Positions 1 through 9,240 are shown, counted from the first letter of the stretch. The stretch: 64,000 bases of DNA from Rhizobiaceae bacterium (GCA_017640615.1 JAEPQK010000002.1:372001-436000), one strand, 5' to 3'. Notes: generated by a model from the letters alone, not told the origin. Numbers and translations are program-made.

Positions 1-539
1 TTTTTGGTCTCGTCCGCCCAAGAGCGGCCGAGTGCCTCCACCGCGGCTTTTGAGGCCGCATAGGGGGCCCAGAATGCGCGCGCGGAATGCGGCGAGCCCG
101 ATGAAATGAGGATTGCACGCCCCGCATCGGAGGCACGCAGCAGCGGATCGACTGAACGGATCAGCCGCCAGGTCGAGGTGACGTTGATGTTCATCACCTT
201 CTCGAACACCTTGGCTTCGACATGCCCGATGGGCGAAATCACGCCAAGTATCGCGGCATTGGCGACCAGAACGTCGAGCTTGCCCCAACGCTCGTGGATG
301 GAGCCGCCGAGCCGGTCGAGTCCGGCCATGTCGGTAATGTCGAGCGGCACGAGCGTCGCGCTGCCGCTACCCTTCGCCTTTATCTCGTCGTCCAGTTCTT
401 CAAGCCCGCCCACGGTGCGCGCGACCGCGATCACATGTGCGCCCGCCGCGGCCAGTCCCTTGGCAATGAAGTAGCCAATGCCGCGCGAGGCGCCGGTGAC
501 GAGGGCAATGCGGCCGGTAAGGTCGGGTTGATTGGTCAA
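1..539 (-). CDS. SDR family oxidoreductase, C-terminus cut by window edge
   Basis: Short-chain dehydrogenase/reductase; about 179 residues are visible and the rest lies beyond base 1. The Rossmann motif TGASRGIG is near residues 15-22, the NAA motif comes in mid-protein, and the active-site pattern S(x)n-YAASK is present. I start it at TTG (539-537) because an AGGAG lies 8 nt upstream (552-548) and the reading frame gives the expected LTGRIALVTGAS opening; no ATG or GTG fits. It is divergent from the sugE riboswitch region. Substrate unknown; the family is too broad to say more. Confidence 0.88.
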   Translation of the reverse strand, partial: MTNQPDLTGRIALVTGASRGIGYFIAKGLAAAGAHVIAVARTVGGLEELDDEIKAKGSGSATLVPLDITDMAGLDRLGGSIHERWGKLDVLVANAAILGVISPIGHVEAKVFEKVMNINVTSTWRLIRSVDPLLRASDAGRAILISSGSPHSARAFWAPYAASKAAVEALGRSWADETK

Positions 540-671
540 GTGTCGGGCTCCTGAGCGGATACGGCGCACGCGGCGGGTGCAATAAAATATGTGCGCCACC
601 TAGCCCAATTTTCAGCATGGTGGAACCCGCCACACATTGAGTGGGCGCACGCCAATCGCCATATTGGCTGG

Positions 672-716
672 GCGGGACGGCCCGCGACTTCCGAACATCG
701 ATGGGGACGGCCTCAT
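672..716 (+). promoter_or_regulatory. Guanidine-II (mini-ykkC) riboswitch
   Basis: Two small hairpins with identical ACGG loops. P1 pairs GCGGG (672-676) with CCCGC (681-685); P2 pairs ATGGGG (701-706) with CCTCAT (711-716), with one G-T pair. They are joined by a 15-nt linker, and P2 lies 12 nt before the GGAGG ribosome site (729-733) of sugE. Two short stems with ACGR loops just ahead of a Shine-Dalgarno and an SMR exporter gene are the defining layout of this class. In known members guanidinium binding makes the two loops kiss and turns on translation. Confidence 0.93.
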
Positions 717-738
717 CACTGTCAATCTGGAGGCAGAA

Positions 739-1056
739 ATGGCTTGGTTCGCTCTTTTCGCGGCAGGTCTCTTCGAGGTCGGTTGGGCCATCGGACTGAA
801 ATATTCGGAAGGCTTCACCCGGCTGTGGCCGAGTGTGTGGACCGTCGCCTCGATGTCGATCAGCATGGTCCTGCTGGGTATCGCGTTGCGCAGCCTGCCG
901 CTGGGAACCGCATATGCGATATGGACCGGCATCGGTACGGTCGGCACCGTCATCCTCGGCATTATGCTTTTCGCAGAACCCGCCGAGATGATGCGTATTG
1001 TGTGCATTTTGCTGATTGTGGCGGGGATCGTCGGGCTGAAACTCGTGACGCCCTGA
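739..1056 (+). CDS. sugE: Guanidinium exporter, SMR family (SugE/Gdx)
   Basis: A 105-residue four-helix small multidrug resistance protein that exports guanidinium in exchange for protons as a dual-topology dimer. Helix 1 carries the essential glutamate in the context LFEVGWAIGLKYS, and the SugE signature SLPLGTAYAIWTGIG follows near residue 55; the length is normal for the family. The ATG at 739 has GGAGG 5 nt upstream. Longer in-frame starts (637) would run through the riboswitch and are rejected. The upstream mini-ykkC element indicates induction by guanidine and supports the Gdx subtype rather than an Emr-type drug pump. Confidence 0.93.
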   Translation: MAWFALFAAGLFEVGWAIGLKYSEGFTRLWPSVWTVASMSISMVLLGIALRSLPLGTAYAIWTGIGTVGTVILGIMLFAEPAEMMRIVCILLIVAGIVGLKLVTP

Positions 1057-1064
1057 TCTGAATG

Positions 1065-2540
1065 CTACTGCCCGCCTGCGGCCAGCCATGAGAGCGTGCG
1101 CACATTGTCCGCGCCTTCATGGTCGAGCAGCCGTGTGGGATATTCGCTGGAGAAGCAGGCGTCGCAGAATTGCGGCGCCTCGTTGTCGCGCGCGGGCATG
1201 CCGAGCGCCCGGTAAAGCCCGTCGAGCGATAGGAAGCCGAGTGAATCGACGCGAATGAACTCCGCCATTTCCTCAACCGACATGCGCGAAGCGAGCAGCT
1301 TGGCCTTTTCCGGCGTATCGACGCCGTAGAAGCAAGAGGCGCGCGTAGGCGGCGAGGCAATGCGCATATGCACTTCCTTCGCACCTGCATCACGCACCAT
1401 TTGCACGATCTTCTGGCTGGTTGTGCCCCGCACGATGCTGTCGTCCACCAGCACGACGCGCTTGCCTTCGATCGAGCGCCGGTTGGCGTTGTGTTTCAGC
1501 TTCACGCCCATATGACGGATCGCATCGCCCGGCTGAATGAAGGTGCGGCCGACATAGTGGTTGCGGATGATTCCGAGCTCGAAGGGCAGGCCTGATTGCT
1601 GGCTATAGCCAATCGCCGCCGGCGTCCCGGAATCGGGAACCGGCACCACGACATCGGCGTCCACCGGTTTGTCGCGCGCCAGCTCTGCGCCGATCTCCTT
1701 GCGCACGGCATAGACGTTGCGCCCCTCGACCTGCGAATCCGGCCGGGCAAAATAGACATATTCGAAGATGCAGAAGCGCTGCGGCGACTTCTCGAATGGG
1801 AACAGGCTTTCGATCCCGGTTTTCGTCACAACGATCATTTCGCCGGGCTCAACATCGCGCACGAAGCGCGCGCCGATAATATCGAGCGCGCAGGTTTCCG
1901 ATGCGATGATCCAGGCGCCGTCGAGGTCGCCTAGCACCAGCGGGCGGATGCCGAGCGGGTCACGACAGCCGATCATCTTTTTCGACGACAGCGCCACCAG
2001 CGAAAAAGCGCCTTCAAGCTGCCGCACCGCGTCGATGAAACGCGAGTTGGTGTCGTTCTCTTTGCTGGTTGCGATGAGATGAAGCAGTGTTTCGGTGTCG
2101 GAGGTCGATGAGAATATCGCCCCGTCCTTCTGCAGTCGGCGCTGCACGGTCAACGCATTAGTGATGTTGCCATTATGCGCGATCGCAATGCCGCCATCGG
2201 CAAGCTCCGCAAACAGCGGCTGCACATTGCGCAGGCCCGAACCGCCAGTCGTGGCGTAGCGTGTATGGCCGATGGCGCGGCTGCCAGCCAGCCGGTCGAT
2301 CACCGACTGTTTGGTGAAGGTGTCGCCGATCAGGCCGACATGGCGTTCGACATGAAACTGGCTGCCATCGTAGGAAGCAATGCCCGCCGCTTCCTGCCCG
2401 CGGTGCTGCAGCGCGTGCAGGCCAAGCGTGGTGATCGCGGCCGCGTCCTGGCGTCCAAATATGCCGAACACGCCGCATTCATCATGGAAATGATCGTCGG
2501 CTTCCGCCGCGGCGAAGTCATTCATGCGATCAGTATTCAT
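1065..2540 (-). CDS. purF: Amidophosphoribosyltransferase
   Basis: First committed step of purine synthesis: PRPP plus glutamine to phosphoribosylamine. The 491-residue protein has an N-terminal Ntn glutaminase domain; the nucleophile is Cys22 in ECGVFG, exposed by propeptide removal. The C-terminal PRTase domain has the PRPP loop VVLVDDSIVRGTTS. The Cys in RASCFYG and a C-terminal CDAC pair resemble the Fe-S ligands of the Bacillus-type enzyme. ATG at 2540 is used; an alternative ATG at 2525 would also keep the short propeptide. First gene of the block running to cvpA on the same strand in reverse order (transcription order dnaB, alr, radA, cvpA, purF). Confidence 0.96.
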   Translation of the reverse strand: MNTDRMNDFAAAEADDHFHDECGVFGIFGRQDAAAITTLGLHALQHRGQEAAGIASYDGSQFHVERHVGLIGDTFTKQSVIDRLAGSRAIGHTRYATTGGSGLRNVQPLFAELADGGIAIAHNGNITNALTVQRRLQKDGAIFSSTSDTETLLHLIATSKENDTNSRFIDAVRQLEGAFSLVALSSKKMIGCRDPLGIRPLVLGDLDGAWIIASETCALDIIGARFVRDVEPGEMIVVTKTGIESLFPFEKSPQRFCIFEYVYFARPDSQVEGRNVYAVRKEIGAELARDKPVDADVVVPVPDSGTPAAIGYSQQSGLPFELGIIRNHYVGRTFIQPGDAIRHMGVKLKHNANRRSIEGKRVVLVDDSIVRGTTSQKIVQMVRDAGAKEVHMRIASPPTRASCFYGVDTPEKAKLLASRMSVEEMAEFIRVDSLGFLSLDGLYRALGMPARDNEAPQFCDACFSSEYPTRLLDHEGADNVRTLSWLAAGGQ

Positions 2541-2583
2541 TGGTCGTTGCGCCCAGATTTCGTTTCGCGCGCAACCTTGCGCG

Positions 2584-3135
2584 CTATTGGTCCGCGCCGC
2601 TGCTCTGGCCGGTACCTTCGGGATTGATGTCCTTCAGCCGGTTGAGGATCGAGTCCTCCGGATCGTCCGGCAGGATGCCCTGCAGCCAATTGCCGATGCC
2701 CTCAAGCAGCGGCCGCGATTTCGCTTCTGTCACCCAGCCGGGTGGATTTGAGCCGACCAGCCAGCCGAAGAACAGAAGTGCGACCGCCAGAACGAGCAGC
2801 CCGCGCGCGGCGCCATAAAGAAAGCCGAGTGTGCGGTCGAGCGCACCGATTTTGGAATCGATAATGAAATCGGCCACGCGCATCGTAATCACCGTCACCA
2901 CGATTAGTGCGATGAAAAACACGATCGCAGCTGCGACAGCGAGCGCCACCGTGGGGTGATCGATGTAGGGCTGCACATAGGGCAGGATGATCGGATAGAA
3001 GAAATAGGCTGCGGCCGATGCCGCCACCCATGAAGCAATCGACAAGATTTCGCGCGAAAAGCCGCGAACCATCGCCAGCATTGCCGAAACCAGCGTGAAT
3101 GCGATGACGATACCGTCAAGCAGCGTAATGGGCAT
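2584..3135 (-). CDS. cvpA: CvpA family membrane protein
   Basis: A 183-residue inner membrane protein with about four hydrophobic helices and a polar tail rich in Pro, Glu and Asp. The N-terminus (ITLLDGIVIAFTLVSAMLAM) and the conserved RGFSREI stretch are typical of CvpA/colicin V production proteins. Named for colicin V export in E. coli and lying just before purF in many bacteria, as here (43 nt gap); its molecular activity is not settled. The start has GGAG about 11 nt upstream. Confidence 0.9.
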   Translation of the reverse strand: MPITLLDGIVIAFTLVSAMLAMVRGFSREILSIASWVAASAAAYFFYPIILPYVQPYIDHPTVALAVAAAIVFFIALIVVTVITMRVADFIIDSKIGALDRTLGFLYGAARGLLVLAVALLFFGWLVGSNPPGWVTEAKSRPLLEGIGNWLQGILPDDPEDSILNRLKDINPEGTGQSSGADQ

Positions 3136-3169
3136 TAACGCGCTACTCCTGATGAATTCTTGCGCATCG

Positions 3170-4555
3170 TTACTTTGGACCGCCTGCTGCGATGCGCGCC
3201 ACCAGTTCCGAAAGCGCTTCCGGCTGAAATGAGCTGGCGGCCATGGATGCTGGAAGCTCTTCGGAAAGGATGGGCATTACGGCCTTGCCAAACCCCAATT
3301 TCTCCGCCTCCTTCAGGCGCTGCGGCGCGTGAGCCACGGCCCGCACGGCACCCGACAGGCTGATTTCGCCGAAATAGACGCAATCGGCTGGCAGGGCAAG
3401 ACCGGTGAGCGACGAAACCAATGCGGCAGCGACCGCGAGGTCTGCCGCCGGTTCGGCGATGCGGTAGCCGCCGGCCACATTGAGATAGACGTCATGCTGC
3501 GAAAAGCGCACGCCGCAATGCGCCTCAAGTACGGCCAACACCATGGAAAGCCGCGCCGAATCCCAGCCCACGACGGCGCGTCGCGGCGTACCGAGCGGCG
3601 AGGGGGCGACCAGCGCCTGTATTTCGGCCAGCACCGGCCGCGTGCCTTCCATACCTGCAAAAACCGCGGCGCCCGGGGCTTTTTCGGACCTTTCGCCGAG
3701 AAACAGCTCAGATGGATTGGGCACTTCGCGCAGGCCTTTGTCACCCATCTCGAACACGCCGATCTCGTCGGTCGGGCCGAAACGGTTCTTGACCGTTCTC
3801 AGGATCCGGTAGTGGTGGTTTCCCTCGCCTTCGAAATAAAGCACGGCATCCACCATGTGCTCCACGACCCGGGGTCCGGCGATCTGCCCGTCCTTGGTCA
3901 CATGCCCCACCAGCACGACCGCACAACCTGTGGATTTCGCGAAACGGATCATCGCCTGCGCTGCCGCGCGCACCTGTGTCACGGTTCCGGGCGCCGAGTC
4001 GGCGAGATCAGTCCACAGCGTCTGGATGGAATCGAGGATCAGCAGATCGGGCCGCTGACCGTCGGAGATTGTGGCCAGAATGTCCTCGACATTGGTTTCC
4101 GCGGCAAGTTCGACCGGCGAACTGGCGGCACCCAGGCGCAGCGCCCGCAACCTGATCTGCGCCACCGCTTCTTCGCCCGACACATAGATGATGCGATGCC
4201 CTTTGTTGGCGAGCGCCGCCGCGGCCTGGGTCAGCAGCGTCGATTTTCCGATGCCGGGGTCGCCGCCCACCAGCAAGGCCGACCCACGCACGAAGCCGCC
4301 GCCGGTCGCCCTGTCGAGCTCGCCGATGCCGGTCGCGATGCGCGGCGCATCCTCGATCTCGCCCGACAGCGTGGTCAGCGCCACCGCGCGGCCCTTGCGG
4401 GCAGATTTCTGGCTCTGTGGTCCGGAGCCGATGCCGCCGGCTGTGCCTTCCTCCACGAGCGTGTTCCACGCCCCGCAGGAATCGCATTTGCCGGCCCAGC
4501 GCGCATGCACGCTTCCGCAATTCTGGCAGATGAACTGGATGCGGGATTTCGCCAT
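3170..4555 (-). CDS. radA: DNA repair protein RadA (Sms)
   Basis: A RecA-like, DnaB-related helicase that extends branches during homologous recombination. The 461-residue protein has an N-terminal four-Cys zinc finger (Cys10, 13, 24, 27), Walker A GGDPGIGKST at 97-106, the RadA-specific KNRFG motif near residue 256, and a C-terminal Lon-protease-like domain. Length is normal. Its ATG shares its first base with the TGA of alr (TGATG), so the two are translationally coupled. A GGGAGCAG ribosome site lies just upstream. Confidence 0.96.
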   Translation of the reverse strand: MAKSRIQFICQNCGSVHARWAGKCDSCGAWNTLVEEGTAGGIGSGPQSQKSARKGRAVALTTLSGEIEDAPRIATGIGELDRATGGGFVRGSALLVGGDPGIGKSTLLTQAAAALANKGHRIIYVSGEEAVAQIRLRALRLGAASSPVELAAETNVEDILATISDGQRPDLLILDSIQTLWTDLADSAPGTVTQVRAAAQAMIRFAKSTGCAVVLVGHVTKDGQIAGPRVVEHMVDAVLYFEGEGNHHYRILRTVKNRFGPTDEIGVFEMGDKGLREVPNPSELFLGERSEKAPGAAVFAGMEGTRPVLAEIQALVAPSPLGTPRRAVVGWDSARLSMVLAVLEAHCGVRFSQHDVYLNVAGGYRIAEPAADLAVAAALVSSLTGLALPADCVYFGEISLSGAVRAVAHAPQRLKEAEKLGFGKAVMPILSEELPASMAASSFQPEALSELVARIAAGGPK

Positions 4556-5706
4556 CAGTTATCTGCTCCCACATAAACCCGCTCGTAGCGACGCCCGAGA
4601 CCGGTCAGAAGCTCGTAGCCGATCGTGCCGGCTGCTTCCGCCACGTCGTCCAGCGCAATATTTGCTCCAAAAAGCTCGATCCAGTCGCCAGGCGCAACCG
4701 CGCCGCCGCAATCGGTCACGTCAAAGGCTATGAGGTCCATGGAAACCCGCCCGACGATCGGAGCGCGCTTGCCACAGACGAAGCCGCTGGCACCATCGCT
4801 GACTGCGCTGCGCAGCGGAACACCTGCGCCCGAAGCCGCACGCTGATACCCATCCGCGTATCCCGTCGCCGCGATGGCGAGGATGCTGTCGCGCTCAAGC
4901 CGCGCCGCTGCCCCGTAGCCGACCGTTCCGCCCGCCCGCACACCCCGCACCTGGAGCACTCGCGCCTCGGCCGTCACAACCGGCCGCATCGGGTTGTCGA
5001 CCGCGTTCGCTGCGCGGCCGCCATATAGCGCGATGCCGGCGCGGGTGAGGGCGCAGCGGCAATCCGCGCCAAGCATGATGCCAGCGGAATTGGCGAGGCT
5101 TGAATCGATCCCTTCGAAAAGCGCCGCAACATGCTGAAAAGTATTAAGCTGTTGCCGGTTCAGTCGGTGGCCGTGCTCATCCGCACAAGCGAGATGGCTC
5201 ATCACGAGTACCAGCGGTATCGCCATGCCGCCGGTGTTCTCTGCCGCGAATTGCACAGCCTCGTCTTCGCTCACGCCAAGCCGGTTCATGCCTGTGTCGA
5301 CATGGAGCGCTGCCGGCTCGCGCGAAATGCGCCGCCACAGCGCTATGTCCTCGACCGAGTTGAGCACAGGGATGAGCTGCGCATCGGCAAATGTCGTTGC
5401 CGCCTTGTCGCTCATCGGACCCGAGAGCACGAATATTCTGGCCCCGGGCGCAGCCGCCCTCACGGCCAGCCCTTCCGCGGGGTAAGCTACGAAAAAGGTG
5501 CCGCAGCCGGCACGCGCGAGCGCCGGCACCGCGTGCGCGATACCAAGCCCATAGGCGTCGGCCTTCACCACCGCGGCCGTTTCGGCGGGTGCGGACAATT
5601 CGGTCAGCTTGCGGTAGTTGGCGGCGAGCGCACCGAGATCGATTGTCAGGCGCCCGCCCGCGATGTCGCCGGGCGCATCCTGCGCGGCTGCCGGAATTGC
5701 CTGCAC
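4555..5706 (-). CDS. alr: Alanine racemase, PLP-dependent
   Basis: Makes D-alanine for peptidoglycan. The PLP-binding Lys is in VVKADAYGLG and the C-terminal domain holds GYADGY and RVSMDLIAFDV. The open frame continues upstream to 5826, but that would overlap dnaB by over 100 nt. I therefore start at GTG 5706, 4 nt after the dnaB stop, giving 383 residues, the normal size. The ribosome site is weak, so translation probably depends on coupling to dnaB. The stop overlaps the radA start. Confidence 0.93.
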   Translation of the reverse strand: MQAIPAAAQDAPGDIAGGRLTIDLGALAANYRKLTELSAPAETAAVVKADAYGLGIAHAVPALARAGCGTFFVAYPAEGLAVRAAAPGARIFVLSGPMSDKAATTFADAQLIPVLNSVEDIALWRRISREPAALHVDTGMNRLGVSEDEAVQFAAENTGGMAIPLVLVMSHLACADEHGHRLNRQQLNTFQHVAALFEGIDSSLANSAGIMLGADCRCALTRAGIALYGGRAANAVDNPMRPVVTAEARVLQVRGVRAGGTVGYGAAARLERDSILAIAATGYADGYQRAASGAGVPLRSAVSDGASGFVCGKRAPIVGRVSMDLIAFDVTDCGGAVAPGDWIELFGANIALDDVAEAAGTIGYELLTGLGRRYERVYVGADN

Positions 5707-5710
5707 CGCG

Positions 5711-7201
5711 CTACTCGAAGCGTTCCGGCATATGCGAATCTTCCGCCAGATCGAAGAAGCGCGTGAATTCGCCCTGGAAGCCAAGCCCCACTGTACCCGT
5801 TGGGCCATGGCGCTGCTTGGCAACAATCACTTCGGACTTGCCGCGCGCCTCGTTCATCTCGGTTTCCCACTTGATATATTCCTCCGAACCCGGCTTCGGC
5901 TCGCGATTCTTGAGGTAATATTCCTCGCGATAGACGAACATCACCACGTCCGCGTCCTGCTCGATGGAGCCGGATTCGCGAAGGTCGGAGAGCTGCGGCC
6001 GTTTGTCGTCGCGGCTTTCCACCTGGCGCGAGAGCTGCGACAGCGCGATGATTGGCACGCTGAGCTCCTTGGCAAGCGCCTTCAGGCCGGTGGTGATTTC
6101 GGTGATTTCCTGAACGCGGTTTTGCGCCGCGCGCGCGCTCGAACCCGTCATCAGCTGCACGTAGTCGATTATCATCACGTCCAGCCCGCGCTGGCGCTTC
6201 AGCCGCCGCGCACGTGCAGCGAGCTGGGCGATCGAGATACCGCCCGTCTGGTCGATGAAAAGCGGAATGCGCTGCATGGTCTGCGCGCATGCGACGAGTT
6301 TTTCAAAGTCCGGCTCGGTGATCTCGCCGCGCCTGATCTTGGAGGATGGGATTTCCGTCTGCTCCGAGATGATACGGGTGGCAAGCTGTTCGGACGACAT
6401 TTCCAGCGAGAAGAAGCCGACAACGCCGCCATTGGCTGCTGCGAAGGAGCCGTCGGCCTGCTGCGCCGGCTCATAGGCGTTCGCGATGTTGAAGGCGATG
6501 TTGGTGGCAAGCGAGGTCTTGCCCATGCCGGGGCGTCCGGCAAGGATGATCAGATCGGAGGGCTGCAAGCCGCCCATGCGGCGGTCGAGATCGCGAAAGC
6601 CGGTCGCCGTGCCCGACAAATGGCCGTCGCGCATATAGGCGGCATTCGCCATGTCGATCGCCGTCTTCACCGCGTCGGTGAAGCTCTCGAACCCGCCATC
6701 GTAGCGCCCGGTCTCCGCCAGCTCGAACAGGCGGCGCTCCGCGTCTTCGATCTGCTCCTGCGGCGACATGTCGACCGGCGCGTCATAGGCGATGTTGACC
6801 ATGTCCTCGCCGACGGTAATCAGCGCTCTCCGCGTGGCGAGATCGTAGATCGCGCGGCCATAATCCGCCGCGTTGATCACCGTCACCGCATTGGCAGCGA
6901 GCCGCGCCAGATATTGCGACACGGTCATCTCGCCGATCTTCTCTTCCGCTGGCAGGAAGGTCTTCAGCGTCACCGGGTTGGCGACCTTGCCCATGCGGAT
7001 AAGTTCGCCCGCGACCTCGTAGATCTTACGATGGATCGGCTCGTTGAAATGCGACGGCTTCAAAAAATCCGAGACACGGTAGAACGCATCATTGTTGACC
7101 AGAATGGCGCCCAGCAGCGCCTGCTCGGCCTCCACGTTGTTGGGAGCCTCGCGATAAAGCGGCGTCTCCGCCGTATTCAGTTTGCGGACTGCGTCTGCCA
7201 T
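5711..7201 (-). CDS. dnaB: Replicative DNA helicase DnaB
   Basis: Hexameric 5'-3' helicase of the replication fork. The 496-residue protein begins with the DnaG-interacting N-domain (NVEAEQALLGAIL), followed by the RecA-like domain with Walker A GRPGMGKTS, Walker B VMIIDYVQLM and the arginine-finger region near RESGSIEQDADVVMF. No intein is visible and the length is normal. The next gene, alr, begins 4 nt after its stop. Confidence 0.97.
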   Translation of the reverse strand: MADAVRKLNTAETPLYREAPNNVEAEQALLGAILVNNDAFYRVSDFLKPSHFNEPIHRKIYEVAGELIRMGKVANPVTLKTFLPAEEKIGEMTVSQYLARLAANAVTVINAADYGRAIYDLATRRALITVGEDMVNIAYDAPVDMSPQEQIEDAERRLFELAETGRYDGGFESFTDAVKTAIDMANAAYMRDGHLSGTATGFRDLDRRMGGLQPSDLIILAGRPGMGKTSLATNIAFNIANAYEPAQQADGSFAAANGGVVGFFSLEMSSEQLATRIISEQTEIPSSKIRRGEITEPDFEKLVACAQTMQRIPLFIDQTGGISIAQLAARARRLKRQRGLDVMIIDYVQLMTGSSARAAQNRVQEITEITTGLKALAKELSVPIIALSQLSRQVESRDDKRPQLSDLRESGSIEQDADVVMFVYREEYYLKNREPKPGSEEYIKWETEMNEARGKSEVIVAKQRHGPTGTVGLGFQGEFTRFFDLAEDSHMPERFE

Positions 7202-7543
7202 TTCTGTGCCCAGTTACGTTCGTGGCCCGTGGGAGGAGGGGAGGTTGCTCATCCGGGCTCTCGGTCGCTCCCTGATAATGCCGCCGGTGCTCCGCCGACA
7301 GCGCCGCCAGCAAACATTCTTGGTTTCGCCCCGCGATTCACAGCCTTCCACAAGTGCGCCGGGTGATTTCACCCAGCCGGTTGACCCGAATCGGAAGGTG
7401 AGCATAGCGGCCCATATTACAGAACAAAACATGAAAGTGATTGAGTTCAACCAACGCTTTTGGGAACGAAAAGTAGCCCGATGCGTTTTTCAGCTCGAAG
7501 CCGCCCTTATGGCGCGAGGATTCAGCAGTGAAAGGAGCACACC
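7202..7543. other. Gene-free region between dnaB and a small membrane protein gene
   Basis: About 340 nt between divergent genes. I see no convincing reading frame with codon bias, no RNA gene and no terminator. It must hold the promoters for both sides. The last 15 nt carry the AAAGGAG ribosome site of the plus-strand gene. Confidence 0.5.
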
Positions 7544-7762
7544 ATGCCGGAATCTGAAAACAGAGAACGCACAACTGTGGTCACGAGCGGAGGCGGTGGC
7601 GCCACCTGGTTCATCGCCGGAGCGCTGGTTGTCATGGTGGTTGTCGCGGCCTGGATATTCACCGGGAGCGGCATCGATTCCACGACCACTTCCGACATCA
7701 AGCTGGACGTTCCGGATGTGAACGTTCAGGTCGATCAGCCGAAGGCCGAGCCCACCGAATAG
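7544..7762 (+). CDS. Small single-pass membrane protein, hypothetical
   Basis: A 72-residue protein: a short polar N-terminus with a GGGG run, one hydrophobic helix (about residues 23-42) and a polar, probably periplasmic tail with alternating hydrophobic residues (KLDVPDVNVQV). A strong AAAGGAG ribosome site and a hairpin-T terminator right after the stop show it is a real single-gene unit. I do not recognise a named family, and no function can be assigned. Confidence 0.75.
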   Translation: MPESENRERTTVVTSGGGGATWFIAGALVVMVVVAAWIFTGSGIDSTTTSDIKLDVPDVNVQVDQPKAEPTE

Positions 7763-7781
7763 GCTGCATGCGCAGATCGAG

Positions 7782-7814
7782 AGTGCTCCGACCGGAGGTC
7801 GGGGCACTTTTTTT
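7782..7814 (+). terminator. Rho-independent terminator
   Basis: Stem AGTGCTCCGACC (7782-7793) pairs with GGTCGGGGCACT (7797-7808) around a 3-nt loop and is followed by seven T. It ends the small membrane protein gene and touches the last codons of the convergent cfa gene. A-rich sequence is lacking on the other side, so it looks one-directional. Confidence 0.88.
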
Positions 7815-9108
7815 ACGACTTATGGTCGGAGCGGGAGAGCGTTCGTCGGCGCTGCTTCTGAACCGGCTTTGGCCTTTCAGGGCCGGATCGTGCGGTCTTG
7901 CGCAGCGCGTCCTCTACGCTGGTCATGTAATCGCGGGTGATCGGCAGCGTGTCGTTCCGCTTTGTAACCTGGAACTGGAACACCACGAGGTCGTGCCAGC
8001 GGAAAGCCGCTTCGGACCCGGCCAGATAAAACTCCCACATCCGCGCGAAGCGTTCGTCATAGATTTCGACTGCGCGTTCGCGGTTGGCCAAAAAGCGCGC
8101 GCGCCAGTGTTTCAGCGTTTCGGCATAATGCAGCCGAAGCACCTCGACGTCGGTAATCACCAGTCCGGCTTTTTCCACCGCAGGCAGCACCTCCGACATC
8201 GCCGGGATATAGCCGCCGGGGAAGATGTATTTGCGAATGAAGGCATTGGTCGCGGTCGGCGGCCCGCTGCGGCCGATGGTGTGCAAAAGCATTGTTCCGT
8301 CCGGCTTCAACAGCGTCGCCGTCTTGTCGAAGAAGGTTCGGTAGTGATTGACCCCGACATGCTCGAACATGCCGACGGAGACAATCCGGTCGAAGCGCTC
8401 CGAAAGCTTGCGGTAGTCGCGCAACTCGAAATGCGCCTGGTTCTCAAGTCCCTCCTGCCGCGCGCGTTCGGTCGAAACTGCGTGCTGCTCGGTGGATAGC
8501 GTGACACCCAGCACCTCGGCGTCGAAGCGACGCGCAAGATAAAGTCCCAACCCGCCCCAGCCCGATCCGATGTCGAGCACCGAAAGGCCGGGCTTCATAT
8601 CGAGCTTGGCTGCAATGTGACGCCGTTTGGCCTCCTGCGCCTCGTCGAGCGTCATTTCCGGCCGCTCGAAATAGGCGCAGGAATATTGCATGTCGGCGTC
8701 GAGGAAGAGCCGGTACATCTCGCCTGAGAGATCGTAATGGCGATGTACGTTTTCGCGGGAACGCGCCAGCGTGTTGACCTGCTGGAAACGCCGCAACAGC
8801 ACCCGCGAGCCCTCCACGATGCGGGTGAACAGCGGGTTCGCACCCTTGCGGTTCGCATTCACATAGGCGATCCGCAGAAAGCCCAGAATATCGCCTTCCA
8901 GCACCTCGAACGTGCCGTTCATATAGGCTTCCGGCATGGCGAGCATGGGATCGAGCGCAATGGCGCGCGCGGCGGCGTTGGTGCGTATGGCGACATGCAC
9001 ATGCTCGCCGGTCCCGTCGCCGAAGGTCGAGACGGTGCCGTCCGGCTCGGTGAGCGTGATTGAGCCGGTTCTAAAGAGTTTTCTTGCGACCGCAGTCAGC
9101 AGCGACAT
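7813..9108 (-). CDS. cfa: Cyclopropane-fatty-acyl-phospholipid synthase
   Basis: SAM-dependent methyltransferase that adds a methylene bridge to unsaturated acyl chains of membrane phospholipids. The C-terminal half has the SAM loop VLDIGSGWGGLG, then SVGMFEHVG and the HTIGRSG stretch of the family. The N-terminal portion is the lipid-binding Cfa domain. The C-terminus is a basic tail. I use ATG 9108 (MSLLTAVARK), giving 431 residues; ATG 9129 and GTG 9132 are equally weak in ribosome site. Monocistronic between two terminators. Confidence 0.9.
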   Translation of the reverse strand: MSLLTAVARKLFRTGSITLTEPDGTVSTFGDGTGEHVHVAIRTNAAARAIALDPMLAMPEAYMNGTFEVLEGDILGFLRIAYVNANRKGANPLFTRIVEGSRVLLRRFQQVNTLARSRENVHRHYDLSGEMYRLFLDADMQYSCAYFERPEMTLDEAQEAKRRHIAAKLDMKPGLSVLDIGSGWGGLGLYLARRFDAEVLGVTLSTEQHAVSTERARQEGLENQAHFELRDYRKLSERFDRIVSVGMFEHVGVNHYRTFFDKTATLLKPDGTMLLHTIGRSGPPTATNAFIRKYIFPGGYIPAMSEVLPAVEKAGLVITDVEVLRLHYAETLKHWRARFLANRERAVEIYDERFARMWEFYLAGSEAAFRWHDLVVFQFQVTKRNDTLPITRDYMTSVEDALRKTARSGPERPKPVQKQRRRTLSRSDHKS

Positions 9109-9210
9109 GGCAACGACACCCGCTTGCATCACACGTTTGCAGCCGACGATTATGACTCAAGTTGCCGTTTTCGTGAAGTTTTCTGGCGCTTCTGGCCCAA
9201 TGGTTGCTGA

Positions 9211-9240
9211 CAAAGAAAAGGCCCGGGCAATGCCGGGCCT
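9211..9240 (-). terminator. Rho-independent terminator after rplI
   Basis: Read on the minus strand, stem AGGCCCGG (9240-9233) pairs with CCGGGCCT (9226-9219) and is followed by TTTTCTTT. It lies about 30 nt beyond the rplI stop and closes the rpsF-rpsR-rplI unit. Confidence 0.88.

Noticed and set aside
637-1056. Longer sugE starting at 637
   Set aside because: The extra residues come from the riboswitch region; ATG 739 has a strong ribosome site and gives the family length.
3329-4576. Plus-strand frame of 415 residues
   Set aside because: Antisense shadow of radA.
5618-7366. Long plus-strand frame of 582 residues across dnaB
   Set aside because: Antisense to dnaB; composition is Arg/His/Gln-rich as expected of a mirror frame, and it has no ribosome site or family motif.
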